Shown here: one piece after another, positions 6,339 to 14,978 of the stretch | How positions within the stretch are numbered: the stretch's first letter is position 1 | How the letters are laid out: each line of letters starts with the position of its first letter | DNA from: Opitutaceae bacterium | GTDB taxonomy: Bacteria > Verrucomicrobiota > Verrucomicrobiia > Opitutales > Opitutaceae | Length of the DNA: 64,000 nucleotides | Assembly: GCA_028280945.1 (NCBI GenBank) | Contig: JANQKV010000014.1 | Location: 1 to 64,000, forward strand | Direction: 5' to 3' | The notes under the pieces: model-generated | Database searches by the model: none | What the model was told of the DNA's origin: nothing | The model's input: the letters and a program-made list of their open reading frames with translations, nothing else | Made by a program: the position numbers and the translations under genes

Positions 6339-7970
6339 ATGTTTCGCCGGTTTTTGATCTTGATCGTCGGATGGGTCGCTCCGCTCGTCGTCTTCGCCCA
6401 AGCCGAGCGCACCCACGTCACGGTCTTGTCGACGACTGACATTCATGGCCACGTGCATCCCGTCGACTACTTTACGGGCGAACCTGCCGAACGCGGCCTG
6501 GCCAAGATAGGCACGCTGATCAAACGCTCCCGGTTGATCGACCCCGAGCTCATCCTGATCGACTCCGGCGACACCATCCAGGGCTCTCCCTACGCTTATC
6601 ATACGGCAGTGGTCGAGCCGACTACGCCTCACCCGATCATGGCGGCGATGAATGCGTTGCGCTATGACGCGATGGCCCCGGGCAACCACGAGTTCAACTT
6701 CGGGCTCGATGCCCTCAACAACGCCCGCCGTTCGGCTCGGTTTCCATGGATCGCCGCCAACATTTGCCTGGAGGGCACCGAAGATCCGGCCAATGCCCCC
6801 TACATCATCAAACAGGTGCGCGGAGTTCGTGTGGGTATCCTTGGACTCACTACCCCAAGTATTCCGGGATGGGAGGATCCCGCGCACTATGCGGGTCTCT
6901 CGTTTACCGATCCGGTCAAGGCAGCCCATCGCTGGGTCAGCGAATTGCGCCGGCGCAGCCGTGTCGACGTGGTCATTGTCGCGATGCACATGGGTTTGGA
7001 GGAGGACATTCTCAGTGGCGCGCCTTCGCCCGGACAGATTGCGAGCGAAAACGCCGCGGTGCGCATCGCTCGCGAAGTGCCGGGAATCGATTTGATCCTG
7101 ATGGGCCACACCCACCGCGACGTGCCCTCCCTCGGCATCAACGGCGTCCTGCTCACCCAAGCCGGCCGCTGGGGTGAGTTCCTCTCGCGCACCATCATCA
7201 TGTTGGAACGCCGCGAACCCATGCTGCCTTGGAAAGTCATCGGCAAGACCGCCACCACCCATCCGGTGACCGCGGAAGTGCCTGCCGATCCGCAAATCCT
7301 GCAGATCACCGCCGACTCCTACGCAGCTGCCGAGGAATGGCTCGACAATCCCATTGGGTTTTCGCCCGGCGCACTCTCGGCAACCCGCTCGCGCCTCGAA
7401 GACACGCCTATCATGGACATCATCCACCGGGTTCAGCTCGAAGCCGGTGCAGCCGACGTATCCATGGCCGCAAGCTTTAACCTCGAAGCCAGGATCGACA
7501 GCGGAGACATCACCGTCCGCGATATCGCCCGCCTCTACGTCTATGAAAACACGTTGGTGGTCGTGGAGCTGACGGGCGAGCAACTGAAGGATGCGCTCGA
7601 GCACTCCGCTCGTTACTTTGGGCCCGCCCGCCCGGGTTATCCCGCCGAGGCCGCCATCGACCCTGCGATTCCCGGCTACAACTTCGACATGGCGGAAGGC
7701 GTCGAATACGTCATCGACCTGGGCCAACCCCTTGGCGAACGGATCCGCAACCTGACCTTCCGTGGTGGTCCGCTTCGCCCCGACCAGACCCTCCGTGTCG
7801 CCATCAACAACTACCGCCACAACGGCGGTGGCGGCTACACCATGTATGCTGACGCTCAGGTCGTCAGTCGTTCCAATGTCGGCATCCGCGACCTTATCAT
7901 CGATTGGATCCAGAAGAACCCCGATCTACCGATGCACGCCTCCGACAACTGGCGAATCGAGATCCCCTGA
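6339..7970 (+). CDS. Periplasmic 5'-nucleotidase / 2',3'-cyclic phosphodiesterase (UshA/CpdB-type)
   Basis: The 543-residue protein begins with a signal peptide (FLILIVGWVAPLVVFAQA). The metallophosphoesterase motifs appear in order: STTDIHGHV, LIDSGDTIQGSP, APGNHEFNFGLD, AMHMGLEE and LMGHTHRDVP. Together these form the di-metal site. A 5'-nucleotidase C-terminal domain follows (from about residue 340), with INNYRHNGGGGY as its conserved substrate-binding loop. It should release phosphate and nucleosides from nucleotides in the periplasm. The two dyads just upstream (6213, 6244) are likely control sites. The length fits the family. Confidence 0.9.
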   Translation: MFRRFLILIVGWVAPLVVFAQAERTHVTVLSTTDIHGHVHPVDYFTGEPAERGLAKIGTLIKRSRLIDPELILIDSGDTIQGSPYAYHTAVVEPTTPHPIMAAMNALRYDAMAPGNHEFNFGLDALNNARRSARFPWIAANICLEGTEDPANAPYIIKQVRGVRVGILGLTTPSIPGWEDPAHYAGLSFTDPVKAAHRWVSELRRRSRVDVVIVAMHMGLEEDILSGAPSPGQIASENAAVRIAREVPGIDLILMGHTHRDVPSLGINGVLLTQAGRWGEFLSRTIIMLERREPMLPWKVIGKTATTHPVTAEVPADPQILQITADSYAAAEEWLDNPIGFSPGALSATRSRLEDTPIMDIIHRVQLEAGAADVSMAASFNLEARIDSGDITVRDIARLYVYENTLVVVELTGEQLKDALEHSARYFGPARPGYPAEAAIDPAIPGYNFDMAEGVEYVIDLGQPLGERIRNLTFRGGPLRPDQTLRVAINNYRHNGGGGYTMYADAQVVSRSNVGIRDLIIDWIQKNPDLPMHASDNWRIEIP

Positions 7971-8097
7971 GCGACCGCCACCAAAACCGCGATTATGCGG
8001 CCCGTTAGGCCGCCTGCTACTGGTTTTGGCGCCCGTTTCGCGCTTTTCATGGACAGCTCGGTGGCCTACACTTTGGGGAACAACCCCTCCAAAAGTC

Positions 8098-8826
8098 ATG
8101 AATGCAACCCCAGTCATCGAACGTGCGGGAAGCTACCTCAACCTGCACGCCTCTCATTCGGGTCCGAGTCCAGAACCCCATTCCCCGCGCCCCTTCATCA
8201 CCATATCGCGCGAAGCCGGCGCCGGAGCCACCACGCTCGCCAAACTCATTGCCCAGGATCTCAACGCCCGCGACGCCACCCGCCGGCCTCCTTGGCGAAT
8301 CTTCGACGGAAATCTAGTCGAAGCCATGCTGCAGGATCACCGCTATCCGCAAAAGCTGGCCCAATACCTGCCCGAGGACAATGTGTCCGAACTCGATGCT
8401 GCGATTGGAGAGTTGTTGGGACTGCACCCGAACCTTTGGGAGATGGTCCAGGATACTCACCAGTTGATGCAAAGACTCGCCGCCCAAGGACACTGTATTC
8501 TCATTGGGCGGGGGGCCAACTTCGCCACGGCCCGCGTTCCGCAAGGATTGCACCTGCGCTTGGTGGGCCGGCCGCGTGATCGTGCCCAACACATGGCGAA
8601 GCTGCTCGACATCCCGGTCCGCCAGGCCACCACGCGCAACCATTCCGCCGACCAAGCCCGCCGACGCTATGCCCGGGCCCACTTCAATCGCGACGTCGGA
8701 GATCCCATCGCCTACGATGCCACCTTCAATTCTTCACAGATTTCTCCGGCGCGCATTTGCGCCGGAGTGGTGAGTTTGGTGGAAAGCCTGGTCTCGGTGC
8801 CGACCACTCCCGGTATCGGCAACTGA
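8098..8826 (+). CDS. Cytidylate-kinase-like protein
   Basis: From the ATG at 8098, the 242 residues match the cytidylate-kinase-like family: an opening strand and loop ITISREAGAGATTLAKLIA (a P-loop variant without the strict GKS/T), a middle IGRGANFAT block and the Arg-rich lid RPRDRAQHMAKLLD. The C-terminal HFNRDVGDPIAYDATFN is also typical of this family. True CMP kinase activity is not assured because the Walker A lysine is missing. The frame is open much further upstream (to 7762), but that part overlaps the nucleotidase gene and has no family similarity. Confidence 0.8.
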   Translation: MNATPVIERAGSYLNLHASHSGPSPEPHSPRPFITISREAGAGATTLAKLIAQDLNARDATRRPPWRIFDGNLVEAMLQDHRYPQKLAQYLPEDNVSELDAAIGELLGLHPNLWEMVQDTHQLMQRLAAQGHCILIGRGANFATARVPQGLHLRLVGRPRDRAQHMAKLLDIPVRQATTRNHSADQARRRYARAHFNRDVGDPIAYDATFNSSQISPARICAGVVSLVESLVSVPTTPGIGN

Positions 8827-8926
8827 TGGTTTTGGGATTCGCCAACCCGGTGCGGCCGGCGGCAATCCCCTCGTCGCGCCGTGGCCTGGCATTGCCAATT
8901 CCACCCAACCTTGCATGCTCGTCATC

Positions 8927-9337
8927 ATGCAGGCTGATACCAGCATCACTACGCCCACCGCTTACCTGGCCTCCCTTCCCGCTGATCGAAAAAAGGTTCT
9001 CACCACGCTGCATCGCGCAATTCGCAAAGCTGCTCCCAAACTCAAACCGGGGATCTGCCACGGCATGATTGGCTACGGCATCGGCCCCTACCGCACCAAG
9101 AGCGGTTGCACCGGTGAGTGGTTCCAGGTTGGCCTGGCCAGCCAGAAGAACTACATCTCGCTCTACATTTGCGCATGCGACCCAAACGAGGGTTATCTCG
9201 CCGAAAACAATCGGGATCGCCTTGGCAAGGTATCGGTCGGGAAGAGCTGCATCCGGTTCAAAAAACTCGAGAACCTCAACCTCGAGGTCGCGATGGAACT
9301 CGTTTCCGAAACCGCGCGGTGCGCGTCTTCGGTTTAA
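8927..9337 (+). CDS. DUF1801 (YdhG-like) domain protein
   Basis: The 136-residue protein has the DUF1801 pattern: an opening YLASLPADRKKVLTTLHRAI helix, then KPGICHGMIGYG, a beta-strand YISLYICACD and a closing KVSVGKSCIRFKKL. The role of the family is not established; members resemble iron-chaperone frataxin folds. Starts at 8915 or 8927 are both possible; I prefer 8927, which leaves a shorter leader. It ends 8 bases before fdhD, so the two are probably co-transcribed, although no functional link is known. Confidence 0.8.
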   Translation: MQADTSITTPTAYLASLPADRKKVLTTLHRAIRKAAPKLKPGICHGMIGYGIGPYRTKSGCTGEWFQVGLASQKNYISLYICACDPNEGYLAENNRDRLGKVSVGKSCIRFKKLENLNLEVAMELVSETARCASSV

Positions 9338-9345
9338 TCCCTGCG

Positions 9346-10149
9346 ATGTCCCAGTCCCGGCCGGTCTCCACGTGTCGACTTCGTGCTGGCGGAGAGCCTG
9401 AGTTCATCGAAGACCTCGTCGCCACCGAGGAACCGCTTGAGATCCGCGTGCAGGGCCGATCCGTTGCCCTGACCATGCGCACACCCGGACACGATGAGGA
9501 GCTGGCGATCGGATTCCTGTGTACGGAGGGAGTTATCACCGGGCCCGACGACGTGCTCGACCTGGACATTTGCAGCGCAGCCAACGACGGCCCAGGCAAC
9601 GTGATCGATGTTACCCTGCGAGCCCCGGAGTCGGTCGATCTGGCCCGACTCTCGCGGCGGGTTTTTACGTCCTCTTCCTGTGGCCTCTGCGGCAAGGCCA
9701 CCATTGATGCAGTGAGCACCAAGTATCCTCCGATTCCGACCAGGCAGTCCCTCCGCCCGACCATCAAAACCCTTCTCGGACTGCCGACGCAACTCCACGC
9801 GGCTCAGGCCACGTTTCAAACGACGGGCGGTTTGCACGCCGCCGCATTGTTCGACTCCGCCGCCAACCTACCGGTCGTTCGCGAAGACGTTGGCCGGCAC
9901 AATGCGGTCGACAAGGTCCTCGGGCGCCTCCTGCTCGACCGCCGCAGTCCCGCCGACCTGGGTTTGGTTGTATCCGGCCGCATTGCGTTTGAGATCGTGC
10001 AAAAGGCGTTGATCGCCCGGGTCGGTTGCATCGCCGGCATCTCCGCCCCGACCAGTCTGGCGGTGGACCTGGCGGCGAAGTCGGGCCAGACTCTGGTCGG
10101 GTTTCTGCGTAACCAACGCGCAAACGTCTATACCGGTCAACTAGCATAG
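9346..10149 (+). CDS. fdhD: FdhD, sulfurtransferase for formate dehydrogenase
   Basis: The 267-residue protein shows the FdhD signature. EEPLEIRVQG and GHDEELAIGFLCTEGV come first, then the catalytic cysteine pair in SSSCGLCGK, then GGLHAAALF, VREDVGRHNAVDKVLG and VSGRIAFEIVQKA. FdhD passes sulfur from IscS to the molybdenum cofactor so that formate dehydrogenase becomes active. The ATG at 9346 starts the conserved part. mobA follows at 10429, consistent with molybdenum-cofactor work, but no formate dehydrogenase gene lies within the window. Confidence 0.93.
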   Translation: MSQSRPVSTCRLRAGGEPEFIEDLVATEEPLEIRVQGRSVALTMRTPGHDEELAIGFLCTEGVITGPDDVLDLDICSAANDGPGNVIDVTLRAPESVDLARLSRRVFTSSSCGLCGKATIDAVSTKYPPIPTRQSLRPTIKTLLGLPTQLHAAQATFQTTGGLHAAALFDSAANLPVVREDVGRHNAVDKVLGRLLLDRRSPADLGLVVSGRIAFEIVQKALIARVGCIAGISAPTSLAVDLAAKSGQTLVGFLRNQRANVYTGQLA

Positions 10150-10192
10150 GACTTCCCAAAACGAAGACCTTAGAATCACTCTGCTACTGTTT

Positions 10193-10223
10193 TTACAGAA
10201 GGAAACGAAAGGAGAACAGGGCC
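10193..10223. repeat. Single copy of the acaga-agg / gaac-agag dispersed repeat
   Basis: The stretch TTACAGAAGGAAACGAAAGG followed by AGAACAGGGCC resembles the arms of the hairpin units in the array at 57741-58540 (ACAGAAGCTAACGAAGGAAA and ACAGGAG-CAGCAGAG-GAAC). The 279 bases between fdhD and mobA contain this copy and otherwise no convincing gene; a 77-codon minus-strand frame there is not supported. Confidence 0.45.
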
Positions 10224-10428
10224 ACTCTGCTGTTGGGTTTAGAAGGATCACCCCGGCGATATCTAAAGCGGACTACGCCGATTATTGCAGGGATAATAAA
10301 TCCAAGTAATCTGAGAAATCTGCGGTTAGCAATACGTCGCACAAGTTCCGCGCCTTCCGTGACTCTAAACAACAGCAGTCGAGTAGCACCGACTCGACTC
10401 CGGTTCGCAGCTGCAGCACATTCCAACC

Positions 10429-10998
10429 ATGCGCCCGCCTATGCCCAATTTCGCCGCTGCCGTCTTAGCGGGCGGCCATTCACGTCGCATGGGCACCGAC
10501 AAGGCCCACTTACCTCACCCTCGCAACGGCCAGACCCTCCTGCTCTACCAACTCGATCTCCTCGCCACCCTCAATCCCACCCAACTCCTCGTCTCCGCCC
10601 GCACGGGGCAAGAGCTCCCGCCCTTGCCTCCGCACGTTATCCGCGTAGATGACGACGGCACGCGCGGTCCCTTAGCTGGTATCGTGAGCGCCATGACGGC
10701 CAGTTCCTGTCCTCACCTTCTGATCATCCCCGTCGATCTACCTCAGCTCACCTCGGAAGTTCTGCACTCCCTACTGTCTCAAACCACCCTCAGCAAAGGC
10801 ATCTACGCCGTCTCGCCCCGCAGCCCTGAACCCTTAGTCGTCGTTCTGCCTCGCGGCTTACTGTCAGACCTAAAGGTAGCCCTTGAGCAAAACGAACTCT
10901 CCCCCCGACGACTCTGGGCTCATTCCCTTGCCTCCAAGATGACTCCGCTTCCATTCGAAGATGCCTTCCTCTTCCAGAATTGGAATCGCCCCCAATAA
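10429..10998 (+). CDS. mobA: Molybdenum cofactor guanylyltransferase
   Basis: The 189-residue protein opens with the nucleotidyltransferase loop AAVLAGGHSRRMGTDKAHL, which binds GTP. RGPLAGIVSAM and IIPVDLPQL (metal-binding Asp) follow. MobA attaches GMP to molybdopterin to make the bis-MGD cofactor used by formate dehydrogenases and other DMSO-reductase-family enzymes, which fits fdhD upstream. An ATG at 10441 would put the loop nearer the N-terminus and is also plausible. The C-terminus is short but complete for a small MobA. Confidence 0.9.
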   Translation: MRPPMPNFAAAVLAGGHSRRMGTDKAHLPHPRNGQTLLLYQLDLLATLNPTQLLVSARTGQELPPLPPHVIRVDDDGTRGPLAGIVSAMTASSCPHLLIIPVDLPQLTSEVLHSLLSQTTLSKGIYAVSPRSPEPLVVVLPRGLLSDLKVALEQNELSPRRLWAHSLASKMTPLPFEDAFLFQNWNRPQ

Positions 10999-11283
10999 TT
11001 CGTACCTCTCATTTCTCCACCCACAAACCAACCATAAAAGCCCCAATTAGTTGCACCACCCTCTGCTCCCTCCTTTCGGCTGCCCCGTTCACACTCACAA
11101 AAACTGGCAGTACTTGTTGGTCATCATAGCGATGGTCACACCGATTCTGTTCTTCGTAAGGCGTGCTTCTTCAGGCAATGAACTCCCCGTAGCAAGCTAC
11201 AATATCCGTCATGGAAAGGAATAGTATTTTGTTCGGTTACACTGGTAACAGTTGTTCGGGCAAGGAGGTAACACTTTTCAATA
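10999..11283. other. Non-coding spacer at the left edge of the AT-rich island
   Basis: No convincing gene. The left part has a weak repeat remnant (CCCTCTGCTCCCTCC near 11055). GTAGCAAGCTAC near 11190 is a short perfect hairpin (GTAGC/GCTAC with AA between). From about 11210 the composition becomes AT-rich. A 36-codon frame from ATG at 11211 runs into the terminator stem and looks accidental. Confidence 0.5.
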
Positions 11284-11321
11284 AAAACTGCGGTGTCTCT
11301 AAGGGATCACCGCAGTTTTAA
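11284..11321 (-). terminator. Intrinsic terminator (usable on both strands)
   Basis: A perfect 12-bp stem joins AAAACTGCGGTG (11284-11295) to CACCGCAGTTTT (11308-11319) with a 12-base loop, and both strands end in a T-run. It lies 90 bases beyond the stop of the minus-strand gene ending at 11411, so it most likely ends that two-gene transcript. It may also stop read-through from mobA. Confidence 0.8.
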
Positions 11322-11410
11322 TTAAATACCAAAAGCTTAATTACTATTCAATATACTAAATGATGTATTAAAATCTCACTTCAGTTCATATATTTATAAA
11401 ATAAGACTAA

Positions 11411-12208
11411 TTAACTAGAGGGCAGTAATTCTTTCAAAACAACAGCGAATCGATCAAACTTATCTGGTGAAGCTTGATCAGCGGTTGATTTAAAAACCAG
11501 AACTTCGTCTTCAGTCCCTGCGATGTCGTCCAATAACAAAGAATACCGTTCAACAGTGATGCCATACACCTTTGTCATGCTTTCATCTCGCACTGAATCA
11601 ATAGTAATAACTTTTCGCAATAAACCAATATTGGGCACTTCCTGCATGGCAAGAGTCCGATCCCTTAAGCTATATTGTTTAAAGCCCTCATCACCCAACA
11701 CTTCGGTCATCCCTGATACGTATTGAGAATACACATCAGCACCCAATTGCGGATATCTGTCCACCTCAATGCGAATCGATCCATCTGGAAGTTGAGCAAC
11801 GCTTGAATGCTTTAAATCAAGCTCTGCCAAATAATTACGAAGTTTACTCCGCAAGCGATTTAGTTTTTCAATGTCTGCATCCGAAAGGTTAAACTCTTGG
11901 GCAAATCTATGAGTTACAGCGTCTGTCTTGTCGTGCCAATAAGCCGAAAAAGAATACTCCTCCTGATTTAAGTTTACATTCTTTACTTCTTCCCTACTGG
12001 ACTCAACACTCTGCTCTTTTGTTAAATGGGAAGTATATTCAGATTCAAATCGAGGCTGTAAAGTCTCTTTTTCTGCTTGAGTGACTGTTGGATAAGAATC
12101 AGTCTGATCAGTGTCGTGCTTCTGAGCACCGAAGCTAGTGAAAAGCATATATATCCCCAAAATACCTATCAATAACACACTAGATGCTAAAATCCATTTG
12201 GTCTTCAT
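11411..12208 (-). CDS. Membrane-anchored or exported protein of unknown function, AT-rich
   Basis: This 265-residue protein has one N-terminal hydrophobic segment (WILASSVLLIGILGIYMLF, about residues 5-23), a Thr/Glu/Ser-rich linker to about residue 85 and then a helical domain (HRFAQEFNLSDADIEKLNRLRSKL). The rest is mixed alpha/beta and ends in ELLPSS. No catalytic motif or cysteine pair is visible. Codon use is AT-rich, unlike all its neighbours. The start is one base after the stop of the gene at 12210, with an AGGAG site 11 bases upstream, so the two genes are translated together. I do not recognise the family. Confidence 0.7.
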   Translation of the reverse strand: MKTKWILASSVLLIGILGIYMLFTSFGAQKHDTDQTDSYPTVTQAEKETLQPRFESEYTSHLTKEQSVESSREEVKNVNLNQEEYSFSAYWHDKTDAVTHRFAQEFNLSDADIEKLNRLRSKLRNYLAELDLKHSSVAQLPDGSIRIEVDRYPQLGADVYSQYVSGMTEVLGDEGFKQYSLRDRTLAMQEVPNIGLLRKVITIDSVRDESMTKVYGITVERYSLLLDDIAGTEDEVLVFKSTADQASPDKFDRFAVVLKELLPSS

Positions 12209-12209
12209 A

Positions 12210-12866
12210 TTAACGATCTCCTATCTGTCCCGCTCCTCCACTTGGAGGAATGGGAGTAATTGGACCGATAGTAACGGTGCCGTTTGGGATACTGGTCAGT
12301 ATAATATAAATATGACTAGGATTTGATCCACCGCTACTTCCGCCTGAGCTTCCAGCACCACCTCCACTAGCGTGGTTTCGTATCTGAAGGGGTAAATAAG
12401 GGTATGTAGAAGTTTGACCATTCTCTGTAATTTCTACCGTAACTTTAATTCTGCCTGCTGAATCTACAGTAATTTCCCACGAAAACTGATCAGGCATTTG
12501 ACTTACAGTTTGAGAAACGCTGAAAGCAACCCCGTCAGGCCCAAATGAAACATCAGTGGATGTGCTGTTTTTAGTAATTGTTACACTGAGAGGGTTGCCA
12601 GGGGTAGATGAAACACCATGGTTCCCGTTTTGATCTACGACAACCGTAACTGTTGGTTTAGCATTTAATACGTTGGATGTTCCGTTGAACAAATTTACGA
12701 CTTGGCTCAACCAACTATCATTCCCAGTCAACTTCCCAATATCTATTTCAGAAGTTTGGGTGGCGATTGCCTGCGCACTCGAGATCGTTCCACTTACAAA
12801 AAACACAAAGAAAAATATGAAAACCCTGTGTTTATTAGCCCATGAAGGGATATTATTATATAGCAT
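12210..12866 (-). CDS. Exported beta-rich protein with a Gly/Ser linker, unknown function, AT-rich
   Basis: The 218 residues begin with a signal peptide (KHRVFIFFFVFFVSGTISSAQA). Next come strand-rich segments (PTVTVVVDQNGNHGVSS, FSWEITVDSAGRIKVTVEIT), then a flexible linker (GGGAGSSGGSSGGSN) and a short strand/proline tail (GTVTIGPITPIPPSGG). The layout suggests a surface or periplasmic structural protein. It shares the AT-rich composition of the gene that follows and appears to be the first gene of a two-gene unit. No family was recognised, so the role is open. Confidence 0.65.
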   Translation of the reverse strand: MLYNNIPSWANKHRVFIFFFVFFVSGTISSAQAIATQTSEIDIGKLTGNDSWLSQVVNLFNGTSNVLNAKPTVTVVVDQNGNHGVSSTPGNPLSVTITKNSTSTDVSFGPDGVAFSVSQTVSQMPDQFSWEITVDSAGRIKVTVEITENGQTSTYPYLPLQIRNHASGGGAGSSGGSSGGSNPSHIYIILTSIPNGTVTIGPITPIPPSGGAGQIGDR

Positions 12867-13188
12867 GATACGTATTTATCATCGTAGTCGAATTTAAATT
12901 GTATTATGCCAGCCGAGACAGCTAAAGTTTACAAGACATGGGCTGTCAAGTGCAATAAGTGCATATATTTTATGCCGAAGTCATGACACAGCACATTCTC
13001 CGCAGGAGTCTCGAGGGGGCTGAAGTTTGCAGTCGATGACAAAATATCTGGAAATCGTATCAGTTAAAACCACCGACTAGATAAAGGCCGTCTTCCAAAG
13101 TGAATGAGCTCCTCTGCCAGCACAAAAACGGATACCAAAACCACAACCGAAGGTTGATCTGATATGTCTATCAGCCAAGGTCCTCCCC
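12867..13188. other. Spacer between the AT-rich unit and the ACT-domain gene
   Basis: Divergent intergenic DNA. The first 80 bases are AT-rich and probably hold the promoter of the minus-strand pair, but no clear -35/-10 pair could be assigned. The GC content returns to the background level near 13160. No gene, tRNA or strong hairpin was seen. Confidence 0.5.
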
Positions 13189-13716
13189 ATGCATACCACG
13201 CTTGTCATGACCATCATAGGCCCGGACCGCACCGGCCTTGTCGATGCCCTCGCCCGCCCGATCGCAGATCACGGTGGCAGTTGGTTGGAAAGCCGAATGT
13301 GCCGGCTGGGAGGTCGCTTTGCCGGGCTGGCCCGCGTGGTGGTGGATTCCAAATCCGTTGACCAGCTCCGCATTGAAATCGAGGCGCTAAGCCTGGATGG
13401 AATCAGCGTCAGCGTGCAGGCCGATCACCCGGAGCCTGAGCCGTTGGTGACCTCGTTGATCGAGGTTGAACTGGTCGGGTTGGACCGTCCCGGACTGCTC
13501 CGCGAAATCACCGGCGTATTTACCCGTCATCATCTCAATGTGGAAGAGCTCGACAGTGAAATCGCCGAAGCCCCCGAAGGCGGCGGCAAACTCTTCCGAG
13601 CCAACGCCACGGTGTCGGTGCCACCGACCGCGGAGCTCGACGTGGTGGGGGACGATCTCGAAAAGATCGCCACCGACCTGATGGTCGACATCCGCCTCGC
13701 CCCGGAAGGGAGCTGA
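13189..13716 (+). CDS. Double ACT-domain regulator, GcvR-like
   Basis: The 175 residues form two ACT domains. The first is about residues 3-75 (LVMTIIGPDRTGLVDALARPIADHGGSWLES). The second is about 88-170 (IEVELVGLDRPGLLREITGVFTRHHLNVEEL). The G-x-D-R-x-G-L loops at each start are the ligand-contact sites of ACT domains. GcvR in enteric bacteria antagonises the glycine-cleavage activator GcvA; no gcv genes are present here, so the ligand and partner are unknown. The gene stands alone and converges on the sulfotransferase pair. Confidence 0.85.
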   Translation: MHTTLVMTIIGPDRTGLVDALARPIADHGGSWLESRMCRLGGRFAGLARVVVDSKSVDQLRIEIEALSLDGISVSVQADHPEPEPLVTSLIEVELVGLDRPGLLREITGVFTRHHLNVEELDSEIAEAPEGGGKLFRANATVSVPPTAELDVVGDDLEKIATDLMVDIRLAPEGS

Positions 13717-13721
13717 CCTGA

Positions 13722-14933
13722 CTACGGCCGACCGCGGGCCCAGGAACTGAGGATCGGGACCGCAAAGTGGCGGTCATAGCGATACTCCCGGCAAGCACTG
13801 AAGAGGAACCAGTCGCAGACCTGCTGACGGTGTTCACCGAATACATCCGGATAGATCTCCTGCAGATCAGTCCGTTGCGAATACAGCCAATGGGCAAATT
13901 CGGTCACCACAGGATACCGCTCTTCGCGATGAGGGTCGGCCACAGCGGGCTGCATCAGCCAGGCGTAAAAGGTTCCTTCGCCCACGGCGCACCCATCGGG
14001 CCAGTTGCGCGCGACTTCTTCGGATTGATCAAAATATGCTCGCAAATGAATCGGCGCCACGTCGATGCCGTTGTCGAATTCGCGTTTTTGAAAGGGGTTT
14101 TCCGGGCTCGATGGTTCTTCCGAACGTGCGTTGTCCGAATCATCCGGATTCATCGTGTATCCGGTGGCCGACATCTGCGTGGGATACGGCTCCTGCTCGG
14201 CCAACAACGTCTTGATTCTTTCCGGCAACACGGTCGGCCATGAATTCAGCCCCCCCTTCCGCACAAAGGTGCGTTGAGGATCGTAGGTGTCCTGCATCAA
14301 GCCGATTTCACAGGCCGAGAGGGCATGGCGAAGTTGATTGCGGGATCGGGGAACAAGCCGATCGGTCAGCCCTTGAAACGTCTCAAGGGGCCGTCGCCAG
14401 AGATCCTCGTAACGCACCCCATGAGCCCAGCCCCCGCGCAGCCAGGCGATGGAGAGGTGCAGGTTCACAAAAAAACCATCCCGGACAAACTGCTCGGTAT
14501 TGGGGCCAAACACGTTTTCCCCATCCTCCAACATTGCCCCGGGCAACAGGGTGCGGATGCGTTCATCGTCCGAAGAGTTGGCTCCTTGTTTTTGAATGTG
14601 ATGGCGGAGTGAAATCAGCACGTCTCCCGGATGCCGGAACGGTGCGATGAATACGATCCCCCGGCGTTCGCCCTCAGCCACAATGCTTGGGTCAGGCTGA
14701 TAATGCTGCTGCCCTACCCAGCGACGCCCAAACGAATCGAAATCGTTGGCGTGAAAGTTCGGGTCAAGCTCCACCTTGGGCAAAACGTAGAGCTCGCTGA
14801 ACAGGTGCTTGAGCCAGGTGTTCCCCGTCTTCGGCGTGCCGGTGATGATGATGCGCAACTGTTCAAAATCGAGAGGTGCGTCGCGGGACGGACCCGCCAT
14901 GGACAGCGGCAAAACAGGATTGGCATCAGACAT
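13722..14933 (-). CDS. Sulfotransferase (second of a tandem pair)
   Basis: From the ATG at 14933 the protein is 403 residues, the same length as its upstream paralogue. The PAPS 5'-phosphosulfate loop is IIITGTPKTGNTWLKHLF (about residues 27-44), and the 3'-phosphate site is FRHPGDVLISLRHH. It should transfer sulfate from PAPS to a hydroxyl or amine, probably of a carbohydrate or small molecule. The C-terminal region (FYAWLMQPAVADP to the end) is shared with the paralogue but is not part of the core fold. It follows the first copy after 45 bp. The acceptor is unknown. Confidence 0.85.
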   Translation of the reverse strand: MSDANPVLPLSMAGPSRDAPLDFEQLRIIITGTPKTGNTWLKHLFSELYVLPKVELDPNFHANDFDSFGRRWVGQQHYQPDPSIVAEGERRGIVFIAPFRHPGDVLISLRHHIQKQGANSSDDERIRTLLPGAMLEDGENVFGPNTEQFVRDGFFVNLHLSIAWLRGGWAHGVRYEDLWRRPLETFQGLTDRLVPRSRNQLRHALSACEIGLMQDTYDPQRTFVRKGGLNSWPTVLPERIKTLLAEQEPYPTQMSATGYTMNPDDSDNARSEEPSSPENPFQKREFDNGIDVAPIHLRAYFDQSEEVARNWPDGCAVGEGTFYAWLMQPAVADPHREERYPVVTEFAHWLYSQRTDLQEIYPDVFGEHRQQVCDWFLFSACREYRYDRHFAVPILSSWARGRP

Positions 14934-14978
14934 TCCGACGAGGCAAACCTGCCACGCGGCCACCGTCCACCGGAAAGA

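Noticed and set aside
6246..7820. A 524-codon minus-strand frame over the nucleotidase
   Set aside because: The plus strand has all nucleotidase motifs; the antisense product is low-complexity.
8098..8826. Essential CMP kinase (cmk)
   Set aside because: The P-loop lacks the normal lysine pattern and the sequence fits the cytidylate-kinase-like subgroup, so the gene name was withheld.
10193..10426. A 77-codon minus-strand frame between fdhD and mobA with a hydrophobic stretch
   Set aside because: It needs a TTG start, crosses a dispersed repeat and has no clear ribosome-binding site.
11211..11321. A 36-codon frame starting at ATG 11211
   Set aside because: It runs through the terminator stem and ends inside it, so it is probably not translated.
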